Of a stretch of 5,597 nucleotides of DNA, positions 1-5,597 are shown one piece after another (the first letter of the stretch is position 1; every line of letters starts with the position of its first letter). Source of the DNA: an uncultured Veillonella sp. (GTDB lineage: Bacteria; Bacillota; Negativicutes; Veillonellales; Veillonellaceae); assembly GCA_937930265.1 (NCBI GenBank), contig CALGLI010000254.1, forward strand, positions 1 through 5,597, read 5' to 3'. The notes under the pieces were generated by a model, which was not told the origin of the DNA, made no database searches, and worked only from the letters and a program-made list of their open reading frames with translations. Made by a program: the position numbers and the translations under genes.

Positions 1-238
1 AAAACTAAACCGCCACTTTCGGGTGGTAAGGGTGGAACGGTCGCGGTAAGAGCGCACCAGGTACATGGTAACATGTATGCTCGGTAAACCCCATCCGGAG
101 CAAGGCCGAATAGGAAAGGGTTAAGGGTTGCCCGCCTACCTTTCGGGTTGTGCCGCTTGAGCGTATAGGTAACTATGCGCCTAGAAAGATAATCGCCACT
201 GCGAAAGCAGGACAGAACTCGGCTTATTGATTGCTTGC
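1..238 (+). ncRNA. rnpB: RNase P RNA, type A, 5'-truncated by window edge
   Basis: This is the catalytic RNA of ribonuclease P, which removes 5' leaders from precursor tRNAs. The conserved core is readable in order: GGTAAGGGTGGAA near 26-38, the P8/P9 block GCGGTAAGAGCGCACCAG at about 43-60, GGTAACATG at 67-75, CGGTAAACCCCATCCGGAGCAAGGCC at 82-107 (interrupted here only by coordinates), the P15-P17 region at about 108-150, GCTTGAGC near 156-163, and the universal 3' block ACAGAACTCGGCTTA at 212-226. The P16/P17-like elements and the close parallel with the E. coli RNA point to type A rather than the Bacillus type B. The 5' portion, including the 5' strand of P1 and P2-P4, lies before the window; roughly 60% of a typical 370-400 nt RNA is present. 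The mature 3' end is estimated near 230-240 and is followed at once by a terminator. Confidence 0.95.
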
Positions 239-240
239 TC

Positions 241-270
241 AAAACCGCTCTTCGGAGCGGTTTTGTTATT
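241..270 (+). terminator. Intrinsic terminator of rnpB
   Basis: AAAACCGCTC (241-250) and GAGCGGTTTT (255-264) form a perfect 10-bp stem closed by a TTCG tetraloop (251-254). The T run is TTTTGTTATT, broken by one G. The placement at the RNase P RNA 3' end fits a rho-independent terminator. Because the downstream thioredoxin gene begins 20 bp after the stem, termination may be partial, allowing read-through. Confidence 0.9.
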
Positions 271-283
271 GTAGGAGGTATAT

Positions 284-598
284 ATGAAATTAGACACAGT
301 AACAACATATGGAGAATTAATGGAAATTGTTAACAGTCATGATATTGTACTGGCTTGTTTTGTAGCAGATTGGTGTGAGCCGTGTACACCAATGAAGGAT
401 GAACTAGACAAATTATACGAAGAATTGCAAAGTATTGCTAAAATGGTAGCGATTCCTGTTGATCAATCTAAGGAAATTGCTTTGCGAGAAGATGTACAAG
501 GAGTGCCTACAATTATTTGTTATAAAAAAGGCAAAGAAAAGGACCGTATTGGTGGTTATAAACAAGCTTCAGCAGTTCGTAAATTATTGAAAATATAA
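284..598 (+). CDS. Atypical thioredoxin-family protein (WCEPC)
   Basis: This 104-residue protein has the length and layout of a single-domain cytoplasmic thioredoxin, with no signal peptide. The redox motif WCEPC (C31, C34) follows the central strand, and VPT with the cis-proline (P75) and a GG pair (90-91) follow as in the family. It departs from E. coli TrxA at several sites. The active-site Gly is Glu. The buried Asp26 position is Cys25 and the Lys57 position is Ala56, by my alignment. There is a further Cys79. A thiol-disulfide role is likely, but redox potential and partners cannot be read from sequence. The start is supported by AGGAGG at 273-278, 5 nt before the ATG. It lies directly behind the rnpB terminator and 132 bp before the hydrogenase genes. 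Hydrogenase operons often contain a thioredoxin-fold chaperone (HyaE/HupG), but that family usually lacks CxxC, so I do not equate them. Confidence 0.88.
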   Translation: MKLDTVTTYGELMEIVNSHDIVLACFVADWCEPCTPMKDELDKLYEELQSIAKMVAIPVDQSKEIALREDVQGVPTIICYKKGKEKDRIGGYKQASAVRKLLKI

Positions 599-606
599 AT
601 AGAGGA

Positions 607-624
607 TATAAAAATATTTTTATA
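607..624. repeat. Perfect 18-bp AT-only palindrome, possible operator
   Basis: TATAAAAATATTTTTATA is identical to its own reverse complement and starts 8 bp after the thioredoxin stop codon. Its right end coincides with the -35-like TTTATA of a candidate hydrogenase promoter, a position where a dimeric regulator could act. It has no loop and no G or C, so it is a poor rho-independent terminator. Chance is possible in such AT-rich DNA, and no known regulator consensus is matched. Confidence 0.35.
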
Positions 625-647
625 AATTGTGATTAATATTCTATAGT
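619..647 (+). promoter_or_regulatory. Candidate sigma-A-like promoter for the hydrogenase operon
   Basis: TTTATA (619-624, 4 of 6 to TTGACA) and TATAGT (642-647, 5 of 6 to TATAAT) are separated by 17 bp. Transcription would begin near 654, giving a leader of about 77 nt before the GTG start. The -35 box overlaps the 18-bp palindrome. A TTGTGA at 627-632 in the spacer resembles one half of a Rex or CRP/FNR-type site, but the second half is not present. This is a sequence-only prediction in AT-rich DNA. Confidence 0.35.
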
Positions 648-661
648 AGAAATATCTTTCA

Positions 662-670
662 TGGTATACT
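662..670 (+). promoter_or_regulatory. Candidate extended -10 promoter element
   Basis: TGGTATACT fits the extended -10 form TGnTATAAT with one mismatch. There is no good -35 box at the usual distance. Initiation would fall near 677, downstream of the ATG at 671, so use of this promoter would exclude that ATG and favour the GTG at 731. It is an alternative to, or a second promoter alongside, the one at 619-647. Confidence 0.35.
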
Positions 671-716
671 ATGGTAAGTATATTAATTTGTATAGACGCT
701 ATAAAGTTATTGCAAG

Positions 717-723
717 AAAGGGG
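717..723 (+). promoter_or_regulatory. Ribosome binding site deciding the GTG start
   Basis: AAAGGGG lies 7 nt before the GTG at 731. The in-frame ATG at 671 has no Shine-Dalgarno sequence in front of it. This is the main reason for choosing GTG as the start of the hydrogenase small subunit. Confidence 0.75.
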
Positions 724-730
724 CTTTTTT

Positions 731-1873
731 GTGAAAGATAGATTAAATAGTCTTTGGAACTTATTCCAAGAGCGTAAATTAAGCCGACGTACATTTATGA
801 AATCCTGTGTAGCTTTAACAGCTATTTTAGGATTACCACCAGCATTGACGAATAAGGTCGTGGCAGCAGCGGAGACAAAAGAATTACCTACGGTGATTTG
901 GCTGCATGGTCATGAATGTACAGGATGTGACGAATCCTTTATTCGTTCTACATCACCTTTCGCATCTGATGTGATTTTGAATATGATTGCCTTAGAGTAT
1001 GATGATACGTTGGCTGCCGCAGCAGGGGAACCATTTGAACATCATTTGTATCACCTGTTAGAAAGTAAAAAAGGTAAATATGTATTGGCTGTTGAAGGTG
1101 GCGTTCCATTGGACGAAAATGGATCGTACTGCCAAGTGGGTGGACGTCCATTTGTAGATGTATTGAAAGAATGTGCTGAAGGGGCTGCTTTCATCATCGA
1201 ATATGGTTCTTGTGCAGCCTGGGGTGGTATTCAAGCAGCGAAACCAAATCCAACAAATACGGTATCTGTATCCTCTATTGTAAAAGGCAAAAAAATCATT
1301 AAAGTACCAGGATGCCCTCCAATTCCAGAGGTTATGACTGGTGTCATTATGCACTATGCTTTATTTGGTGAAATTCCACCACTAGATGTAGAAGGAAGAC
1401 CAAAACAATTTTATGGTAACCGTATTCATGATACTTGTTATCGTCGTCCGTTCTTTGATTCTGGATTGTTTGTGGAACACTTTGATGATGATGCATCTAA
1501 AGCAGGTTGGTGTTTATACAAAGTAGGTTGTCGTGGACCAGAAACGTATAACTCTTGTGGTAACTTGCGCTGGTGGAATGGTCTATCCTACCCAATTCAA
1601 TCTGGACATGGTTGTATTGGTTGCTCTGAAAAAGGGTTCTGGGATAATGACAATTTCTATCAACGATTACCTAATATTCATACACCAAATACGATTACTA
1701 ATGTGGATACATTAGGTACAATTGCTGGATTTGGCGCGTTTGGTGCTGTTGTGGCTCATGGTGGTATTACATTGGCTAAACATAAGTATGATTCTATTCA
1801 AGAAGAGAAGAAATATTTAGCAGAACAAGAGACAAAACAAAAGGAAGCAGAACAGAAAGGTAGTGACCAATAA
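731..1873 (+). CDS. hyaA: [NiFe] hydrogenase small subunit, group 1, Tat-exported
   Basis: This is the FeS electron-transfer subunit of a membrane-bound H2-oxidising hydrogenase. Starting from GTG-731 it has 380 residues. A Tat signal is clear: SRRTFMK at 18-24, a hydrophobic stretch at about 26-40, and probable cleavage after AAA near 47. Proximal [4Fe4S] ligands are C63 and C66 (ECTGC), C161 (GSCAAWGG) and C195 (PGCPPIP). The distal cluster uses H233, C236, C261 and C267. The medial [3Fe4S] cluster uses C276, C295 and C298, with proline (P288) near the usual fourth-ligand site. A Gly/Ala-rich hydrophobic helix at about 326-350 is the C-terminal anchor, followed by a charged Glu/Lys/Gln tail on the cytoplasmic side. 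Both positions that are Cys in oxygen-tolerant enzymes are Gly (G65, G166). An in-frame ATG at 671 would add 20 residues ahead of the signal but lacks an RBS. The stop overlaps the next start by one base (TAATG). Confidence 0.96.
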   Translation: MKDRLNSLWNLFQERKLSRRTFMKSCVALTAILGLPPALTNKVVAAAETKELPTVIWLHGHECTGCDESFIRSTSPFASDVILNMIALEYDDTLAAAAGEPFEHHLYHLLESKKGKYVLAVEGGVPLDENGSYCQVGGRPFVDVLKECAEGAAFIIEYGSCAAWGGIQAAKPNPTNTVSVSSIVKGKKIIKVPGCPPIPEVMTGVIMHYALFGEIPPLDVEGRPKQFYGNRIHDTCYRRPFFDSGLFVEHFDDDASKAGWCLYKVGCRGPETYNSCGNLRWWNGLSYPIQSGHGCIGCSEKGFWDNDNFYQRLPNIHTPNTITNVDTLGTIAGFGAFGAVVAHGGITLAKHKYDSIQEEKKYLAEQETKQKEAEQKGSDQ

Positions 1874-3774
1874 TGAAACGAGTTGTAGTCGATCCAGTGA
1901 CCCGTATTGAAGGTCACTTGCGCGTAGAAGTAAGTGTAGATGAATCTACAGGCCAAGTCCAAGATGCCCTATCTAGTGGTACAGCTTGGCGTGGTATTGA
2001 ATTAGTAGCTAAAAATCGTGACCCTCGTGATGTATGGGCTTTTGTGCAACGGATTTGTGGCGTTTGTACATCCACTCATGCCTTGGCATCCCTTCGTGCT
2101 GTAGAAGATGCATTGGGCATCCAAATCCCTAAAAATGCAAACTATATTCGAAATATTATGCATAGTTGTTTAGATACACACGATCATCTTGTGCATTTCT
2201 ATCACTTGCATGCTCTTGACTGGGTCAGCCCAGTGGAAGCCTTGAAAGCAGATCCTAAGAAAACAGCAGAATTACAACAACAAATCTTAGATACATACAA
2301 TGTAAGCGGATTACAACCAAAGGAGTTGGAATCTTCCACATCTGCGTACCCGAAAGAGTTTCCTAAAGGAAATGCTACGTATTATGCAGCCATCCAAACA
2401 AAAGTAAAAAAAATTGTGGAAAGCGGTCAATTAGGTATTTTCTCCGCTCAATGGTGGGATCATCCAGATTATCAATTATTGCCTCCAGAAGTACATTTGA
2501 TGGCAGTTTCTCACTATTTGACAATCTTAGATCGTCAACGTGATATTGTAACACCTCATGTTATCTTTGGTGGTAAAAATCCACATCCTCATTATATTGT
2601 AGGCGGTATGCCATGCTCTATTTCTATGGATGATATGAATGCGCCGGTGAATGCGGCTCGTTTGGCTAGTGTGGATGAATCCATTTCTTTAGCAAAAGAT
2701 TTAGTGAATTATTTCTACTTACCAGACTTATTAGCGATTGGTCATTTATATGTAAAAGCTGGTATGGTTGATGGCGGTGGATTGGCGAAAAAACGCGTCC
2801 TTGCTTACGGTGGCTATCCGGATGATGCATATACAGGTATAAAAGATGGAGATTTCTTTAAAAAGTCTCTTGTTCGTGCTAACGGTGTAGTAGAAAACTT
2901 TGAACTTGGCTGGGAAAAAGCAACTTTCATAGCATTAGAAGGGGAAGATTTGATGAATCCTGACTTCTTGTCGGAAGAAATCAATCACTCTTGGTTTGAA
3001 TATCCAAACGGTGAAACGACCTTACATCCACTCGAAGGTGTAACGAAACCAGCTTTCACAGGTCCTAAAACAGGAACCAATAAAAAATGGGAATTCTTGG
3101 ATGAAGATAAAAAATATTCTTGGATTAAATCTCCTACATTCAAAGGTAAAGCCTGCGAAGTGGGTCCATTGGCAAAATATATCGTTGTCTATGTAAAAGT
3201 AAAACAAGGTATTATTAAAGATCCTACGTGGGCTGAAAAAATGATGGTTGATCAAATAGATGCTGTATCTAAAGTGCTAGGTGTACCAGCTCATGTATGG
3301 TTGTGCTCTACTGTAGGGCGAACAGCTGCACGGGGGCTAGATGCACAAGTAGCGGCGAACTTGAGTCAACATTTCTACAATCGTTTAATTGAAAACATCA
3401 AAACAGGTGATACTGTAGTGGCAGATACTCGTAAATTTGACCCTAATACTTGGCCAAAAGAAGCTAAAGGTGTAGGCTTATTAGATGCACCTCGTGGTGG
3501 GTTAGGTCACTGGTGTGTCATTAAAGACGGTCGTGTAGATAATTACCAATGTATCGTACCAACGACTTGGAATGCATGTCCAAAAACAATGGCAGGGGAG
3601 CATGGTGCGTACGAAGCGAATATGATGGATACAAAAGTTAAAGTGGCGGATAAACCACTGGAAATTTTAAAAGGTATTCATTCCTTTGACCCTTGCTTGG
3701 CTTGTGCAACTCACTTGTACAATAAAAAAGGCGAAAAAATTGTATCTGTTAATACAGATGCCCTATGTAAATAG
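1873..3774 (+). CDS. hyaB: [NiFe] hydrogenase large (catalytic) subunit, group 1
   Basis: This subunit carries the NiFe(CN)2CO active site that splits H2. The 633-residue protein opens with the family signature VDPVTRIEGHLR, including E13, the likely proton-gate glutamate. The N-terminal Ni motif is RICGVCTSTH (C62, C65, H69), and the C-terminal motif is DPCLACATH (C608, C611, H614). R541 in APRGGLGHW is the conserved arginine above the metal site. The 19 residues after H614 are the extension removed by the maturation protease. The protein has no signal peptide and would be exported bound to the small subunit through Tat. It is somewhat longer than HybC (567) or HyaB (597), partly through an apparent insertion at about 142-165. 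The ATG is reached by TAATG coupling from the small subunit; a weak AAAGG lies about 12 nt upstream. Recall-based comparison places it nearest to the HyaB/HybC type. Confidence 0.97.
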   Translation: MKRVVVDPVTRIEGHLRVEVSVDESTGQVQDALSSGTAWRGIELVAKNRDPRDVWAFVQRICGVCTSTHALASLRAVEDALGIQIPKNANYIRNIMHSCLDTHDHLVHFYHLHALDWVSPVEALKADPKKTAELQQQILDTYNVSGLQPKELESSTSAYPKEFPKGNATYYAAIQTKVKKIVESGQLGIFSAQWWDHPDYQLLPPEVHLMAVSHYLTILDRQRDIVTPHVIFGGKNPHPHYIVGGMPCSISMDDMNAPVNAARLASVDESISLAKDLVNYFYLPDLLAIGHLYVKAGMVDGGGLAKKRVLAYGGYPDDAYTGIKDGDFFKKSLVRANGVVENFELGWEKATFIALEGEDLMNPDFLSEEINHSWFEYPNGETTLHPLEGVTKPAFTGPKTGTNKKWEFLDEDKKYSWIKSPTFKGKACEVGPLAKYIVVYVKVKQGIIKDPTWAEKMMVDQIDAVSKVLGVPAHVWLCSTVGRTAARGLDAQVAANLSQHFYNRLIENIKTGDTVVADTRKFDPNTWPKEAKGVGLLDAPRGGLGHWCVIKDGRVDNYQCIVPTTWNACPKTMAGEHGAYEANMMDTKVKVADKPLEILKGIHSFDPCLACATHLYNKKGEKIVSVNTDALCK

Positions 3775-3788
3775 TGGGAGGCTAATCT

Positions 3789-4505
3789 ATGTTACCGTTA
3801 AATAAAAAGCCTTATCGTGTATTTAGTTTATGGCTTCGTGTATTTCACTGGACAATGGTCCTATGTGTAACAGCTCTATTTTGGACTGGCTTATACATTG
3901 GTAATCCAGGTTTCCATGCTACTCCGGGTTCTGCGGAACCGACTATTGCTGTAGGCGGTTGGTTTTCTATGGAAATGATTCGTAAGATTCATTTTATAGC
4001 AGCCTATGTATTAATTGCATCTCTTGTATTCCGCATTTATGGAGCTATACGCTACCGCGGAGATCGCTTATTTCCGAGATTTCATAAAAAATCGTATTGG
4101 GTGGGTCTATTGGATACGATTAAACATTATCTAATGTTACCACAGCAACGTGAACATCGTTTTTTGCGCAATTCCGTGGCACGTACTAGTTATGTGGCTG
4201 TCTACATAATGATATTTTTGGAAATCTGTACTGGTCTTGCCATGTACTCACAAGTGTATCCAGATACATGGATGGCACAAATATTCAATCCGGTGAATCT
4301 ATTATTTACAGAATATGAAGTGCATATGATTCATCATTATATTGCTTGGGGATTTTTGCTCTTTACTATCATTCATGTATATTTTGCATTCCGGGAAGAT
4401 GTTATGGAAGAATCTGGAGAAGTATCTAGTATGGTTTCAGGTATGAAATTTTATCCTACAGATCCAGAAGATATAGAGGACTTATATGGACCAAATAAAA
4501 AATAA
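3789..4505 (+). CDS. hyaC: Ni/Fe-hydrogenase b-type cytochrome subunit
   Basis: This integral-membrane diheme cytochrome anchors the hydrogenase and passes its electrons to the quinone pool. The 238-residue protein shows four hydrophobic segments at about 18-37, 64-84, 132-153 and 183-201, the usual number for HyaC/HupC. Candidate heme-ligand histidines are H20 (FHW in segment 1), H68 (start of segment 2), H182 or H183, and H196 (segment 4). A basic loop of about 45 residues (86-130) separates segments 2 and 3, and the C-terminus is acidic. GGGAGG at 3776-3781, 7 nt before the ATG, supports the start, and the large-subunit stop is only 14 bp upstream. The last 20 bp overlap the maturation protease gene. 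Menaquinone as acceptor is an inference from the likely organism. Confidence 0.95.
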   Translation: MLPLNKKPYRVFSLWLRVFHWTMVLCVTALFWTGLYIGNPGFHATPGSAEPTIAVGGWFSMEMIRKIHFIAAYVLIASLVFRIYGAIRYRGDRLFPRFHKKSYWVGLLDTIKHYLMLPQQREHRFLRNSVARTSYVAVYIMIFLEICTGLAMYSQVYPDTWMAQIFNPVNLLFTEYEVHMIHHYIAWGFLLFTIIHVYFAFREDVMEESGEVSSMVSGMKFYPTDPEDIEDLYGPNKK

Positions 4506-4995
4506 TCCCATCGTATTATTAGGGGTAGGCAATATTTTGCTCACTGATGAGGGATTTGGTGTCCATGTGGTGAACCAATTACGGGAGGATTATGTATTTA
4601 ATCCTCCTATTACCATTTTGGATGGGGGAACCATGGGCATGGAACTTCTTACCTATATGCGAGGTATGACAAAACTATTGTTAGTGGATGCCATCAATGG
4701 TGGTGATGCGCCAGGCACAGTATATGAGTTTCCTCATGAGGAAATGAATAGTTATTTTACAGAAGCTATTTCTGTGCATGAGGTAGGGATGCAAGATATT
4801 TTACGCATTCGTGCTTTGCAAGAAGATCCTTTAGAAGATGCCGTTGTTATCGGTGTAGAACCTGAAAGTTTAGAATTGGGCCTTACCTTAAGCAATTCCA
4901 CACAAGCTGCGGTAGCAGAAGTGAAAGAACGAGTGCTATCTATTCTAGCTAATTGGAATGTAACAGCTAGCCCTGTGAACGAAAAAGGGAAATAG
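4486..4995 (+). CDS. hyaD: Hydrogenase maturation protease, HyaD/HybD family
   Basis: This endopeptidase removes the C-terminal extension of the large subunit once Ni is in place, which closes the active site. The 169-residue protein begins with the family motif LLGVGNILLTDEGFGVHV. The three residues that bind Ni in HybD (E16, D62, H93) match E22, D68 (LLLVDAI) and H98 (SVHEVG). The VIGVEPE motif at 121-127 is also typical. Its expected substrate is the DPCLACATH site of the large subunit two genes upstream, cut after H614. The gene starts inside the 3' end of the cytochrome b gene (20-bp overlap), with AGAGGA at 4475-4480 five nt before the ATG, so translation is probably coupled. The protein is cytoplasmic, with no signal or membrane segment. 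The symbol hyaD follows gene order and family. Confidence 0.95.
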   Translation: MDQIKNNPIVLLGVGNILLTDEGFGVHVVNQLREDYVFNPPITILDGGTMGMELLTYMRGMTKLLLVDAINGGDAPGTVYEFPHEEMNSYFTEAISVHEVGMQDILRIRALQEDPLEDAVVIGVEPESLELGLTLSNSTQAAVAEVKERVLSILANWNVTASPVNEKGK

Positions 4996-5040
4996 ACTGC
5001 TACATACTAGGAAACTATAATGATTTGATAAGGAGTTTCT

Positions 5041-5418
5041 ATGCAAAATGAATTTGGCCGTGTAAAAGCGGTATTTCAAGAATTAAAAAATGCTTTGCAA
5101 CAGCTGCGCAAAACTGGTGAAACCTATACGATCTATGTGGAAAACACAGGACTGACTATGGAAGAACAAGTAGAAGTGTTAGAAACATTGGGTCGTGGTG
5201 ATGTAACGATACATCTAAAAGATACAGATCAACCTGTAGAGTGGTATGAGTCGACTATCCGTGGAGTATGGATCGGGACCTTCCGCAATGGAAGAGATGA
5301 AGCAATACTCTATACCATTGAAGTATGTCGCTACCCAGAGCTTGCGGGAGCTTATGATGAAGATATCATTGGTGGTGAAGAAGAGCTACAAGAATGGATC
5401 GAAGTAGCTGATCTATAA
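5041..5418 (+). CDS. HupH/HyaF C-terminal-domain protein (hydrogenase accessory)
   Basis: This 125-residue acidic protein resembles the conserved C-terminal region of the HupH/HyaF hydrogenase expression proteins. The recognisable parts are an N-terminal helix (about 1-24), a strand and helix leading to LGRGDV (50-55), then TIRGVWIG (72-79) and the IEVCRYPEL block (93-101). HyaF and HupH are about 280-290 residues, so this is a stand-alone half-length form, not a truncation with a visible broken reading frame. In other bacteria these proteins help maturation of the FeS small subunit, often together with the thioredoxin-fold HyaE/HupG. AAGGAG at 5030-5035, five nt before the ATG, supports the start. 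It lies 45 bp after the protease gene on the same strand and before the operon terminator, which fits an accessory role. Family assignment rests on motif recall, and the exact function is unproven. Confidence 0.75.
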   Translation: MQNEFGRVKAVFQELKNALQQLRKTGETYTIYVENTGLTMEEQVEVLETLGRGDVTIHLKDTDQPVEWYESTIRGVWIGTFRNGRDEAILYTIEVCRYPELAGAYDEDIIGGEEELQEWIEVADL

Positions 5419-5536
5419 TTAGTAGAATTGTCTATAATAAATATTACATATCCAGATGAAAATCACCTGTATTTGCTATATCAATAAATCATAGATGACA
5501 CTATTTCTATAAGAAAATATATAAAATAGCATAAAT
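5419..5536. other. AT-rich intergenic stretch with no gene seen
   Basis: No ORF with an RBS appears on either strand between the HupH-domain gene and the terminator hairpin. TATAAT hexamers occur at 5413-5418 and 5433-5438, but neither has a convincing -35 box. This is probably the 3' untranslated region of the hydrogenase transcript. Confidence 0.5.
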
Positions 5537-5572
5537 AAAACTCTCTCATTATGATTTAATGAGAGAGTTTTT
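5537..5572 (+). terminator. Intrinsic terminator of the hydrogenase operon, possibly bidirectional
   Basis: AAAACTCTCTCATT (5537-5550) pairs fully with AATGAGAGAGTTTT (5558-5571) to give a 14-bp stem with a 7-nt loop (5551-5557), ending in five T on the + strand. The A-rich left flank would provide a T run on the - strand, so it may also end a convergent transcript coming from beyond the window. It is the first clear terminator after the small-subunit gene, which supports one operon from about 654 to 5572. Confidence 0.9.
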
Positions 5573-5597
5573 CACTTTTAAAAAGGTATATTTTATA

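Noticed and set aside
607..624. Palindrome as a thioredoxin terminator
   Set aside because: The sequence is all A and T and has no loop, so a stem would be too weak for intrinsic termination. An operator role is more plausible, though unproven.
627..645. Full Rex or CRP/FNR operator built on TTGTGA
   Set aside because: Only the left half-site is present; the right half matches the expected complement at about two of six positions.
948..1354. Two overlapping - strand ORFs (948-1151 and 1058-1354) inside the small subunit gene
   Set aside because: They lie antisense to a gene with intact conserved motifs, have no convincing RBS, and their translations are low-complexity Phe/Tyr/His-rich sequences typical of antisense shadows.
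1533..1715. 60-codon + strand ORF in another frame within the small subunit gene
   Set aside because: It overlaps the distal and medial cluster region of the real gene and shows no recognisable domain or start signal.
3022..3255. - strand ORF of 77 codons inside the large subunit gene
   Set aside because: Antisense shadow of a conserved coding region with Phe-rich translation and no RBS.
5474..5531. Inverted pair TGCTAT (5474-5479) and ATAGCA (5526-5531)
   Set aside because: Six base pairs across a 46-nt gap in AT-rich DNA is expected by chance and no stable fold follows.
1..5597. CRISPR array, insertion sequence, tRNA or prophage signals
   Set aside because: No regularly spaced repeats, transposase or integrase fragments, target-site duplications or tRNA-like folds were seen, and base composition looks even across the genes.

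Overview
The window is about 40% G+C by eye and looks like chromosomal DNA of a low-G+C anaerobic bacterium. The RNase P RNA has a type A (ancestral) core. The hydrogenase is a Tat-exported, cytochrome b-linked [NiFe] enzyme. All genes lie on the + strand with strong Shine-Dalgarno sites of Firmicutes style. Together this suggests a Negativicutes organism, most likely Veillonella or a close relative. That assignment is inferred from style and gene content, not from a search.

Layout. Bases 1 to about 238 are the 3' part of the RNase P RNA gene (rnpB), cut by the window edge and followed by a strong TTCG-loop terminator (241-270). A small, atypical thioredoxin gene (284-598) starts right behind the terminator. 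A 132-bp AT-rich gap (599-730) follows; it holds a perfect 18-bp palindrome and two candidate promoters. A compact five-gene hydrogenase cluster comes next: small subunit (731-1873), large subunit (1873-3774), cytochrome b (3789-4505), maturation protease (4486-4995) and a stand-alone HupH/HyaF C-terminal-domain protein (5041-5418). The last 179 bp carry no gene and end in a nearly symmetric terminator hairpin (5537-5572) that could also serve a convergent gene beyond the window.

How the genes work together. The small subunit carries a twin-arginine signal peptide, three FeS clusters and a C-terminal membrane anchor. The large subunit holds the NiFe site and still has its C-terminal extension, which the HyaD-type protease would remove after Ni insertion. 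The folded pair would cross the membrane by the Tat system and pass electrons from H2 to the two-heme cytochrome b and then to quinone. The HupH-domain protein probably helps FeS assembly or quality control of the small subunit. Gene order matches E. coli hyaABCD followed by a HyaF-like gene. The Hyp maturation proteins for the NiFe(CN)2CO cofactor are not in the window. The two extra cysteines of oxygen-tolerant group 1 hydrogenases are both glycine here, so this should be a standard oxygen-sensitive enzyme.

No clearly unprecedented system is visible. The points most worth a second look are the atypical thioredoxin with no visible promoter of its own behind rnpB, the palindrome that abuts a candidate hydrogenase promoter, the half-length HupH-domain protein, and the choice of the GTG start for the small subunit.
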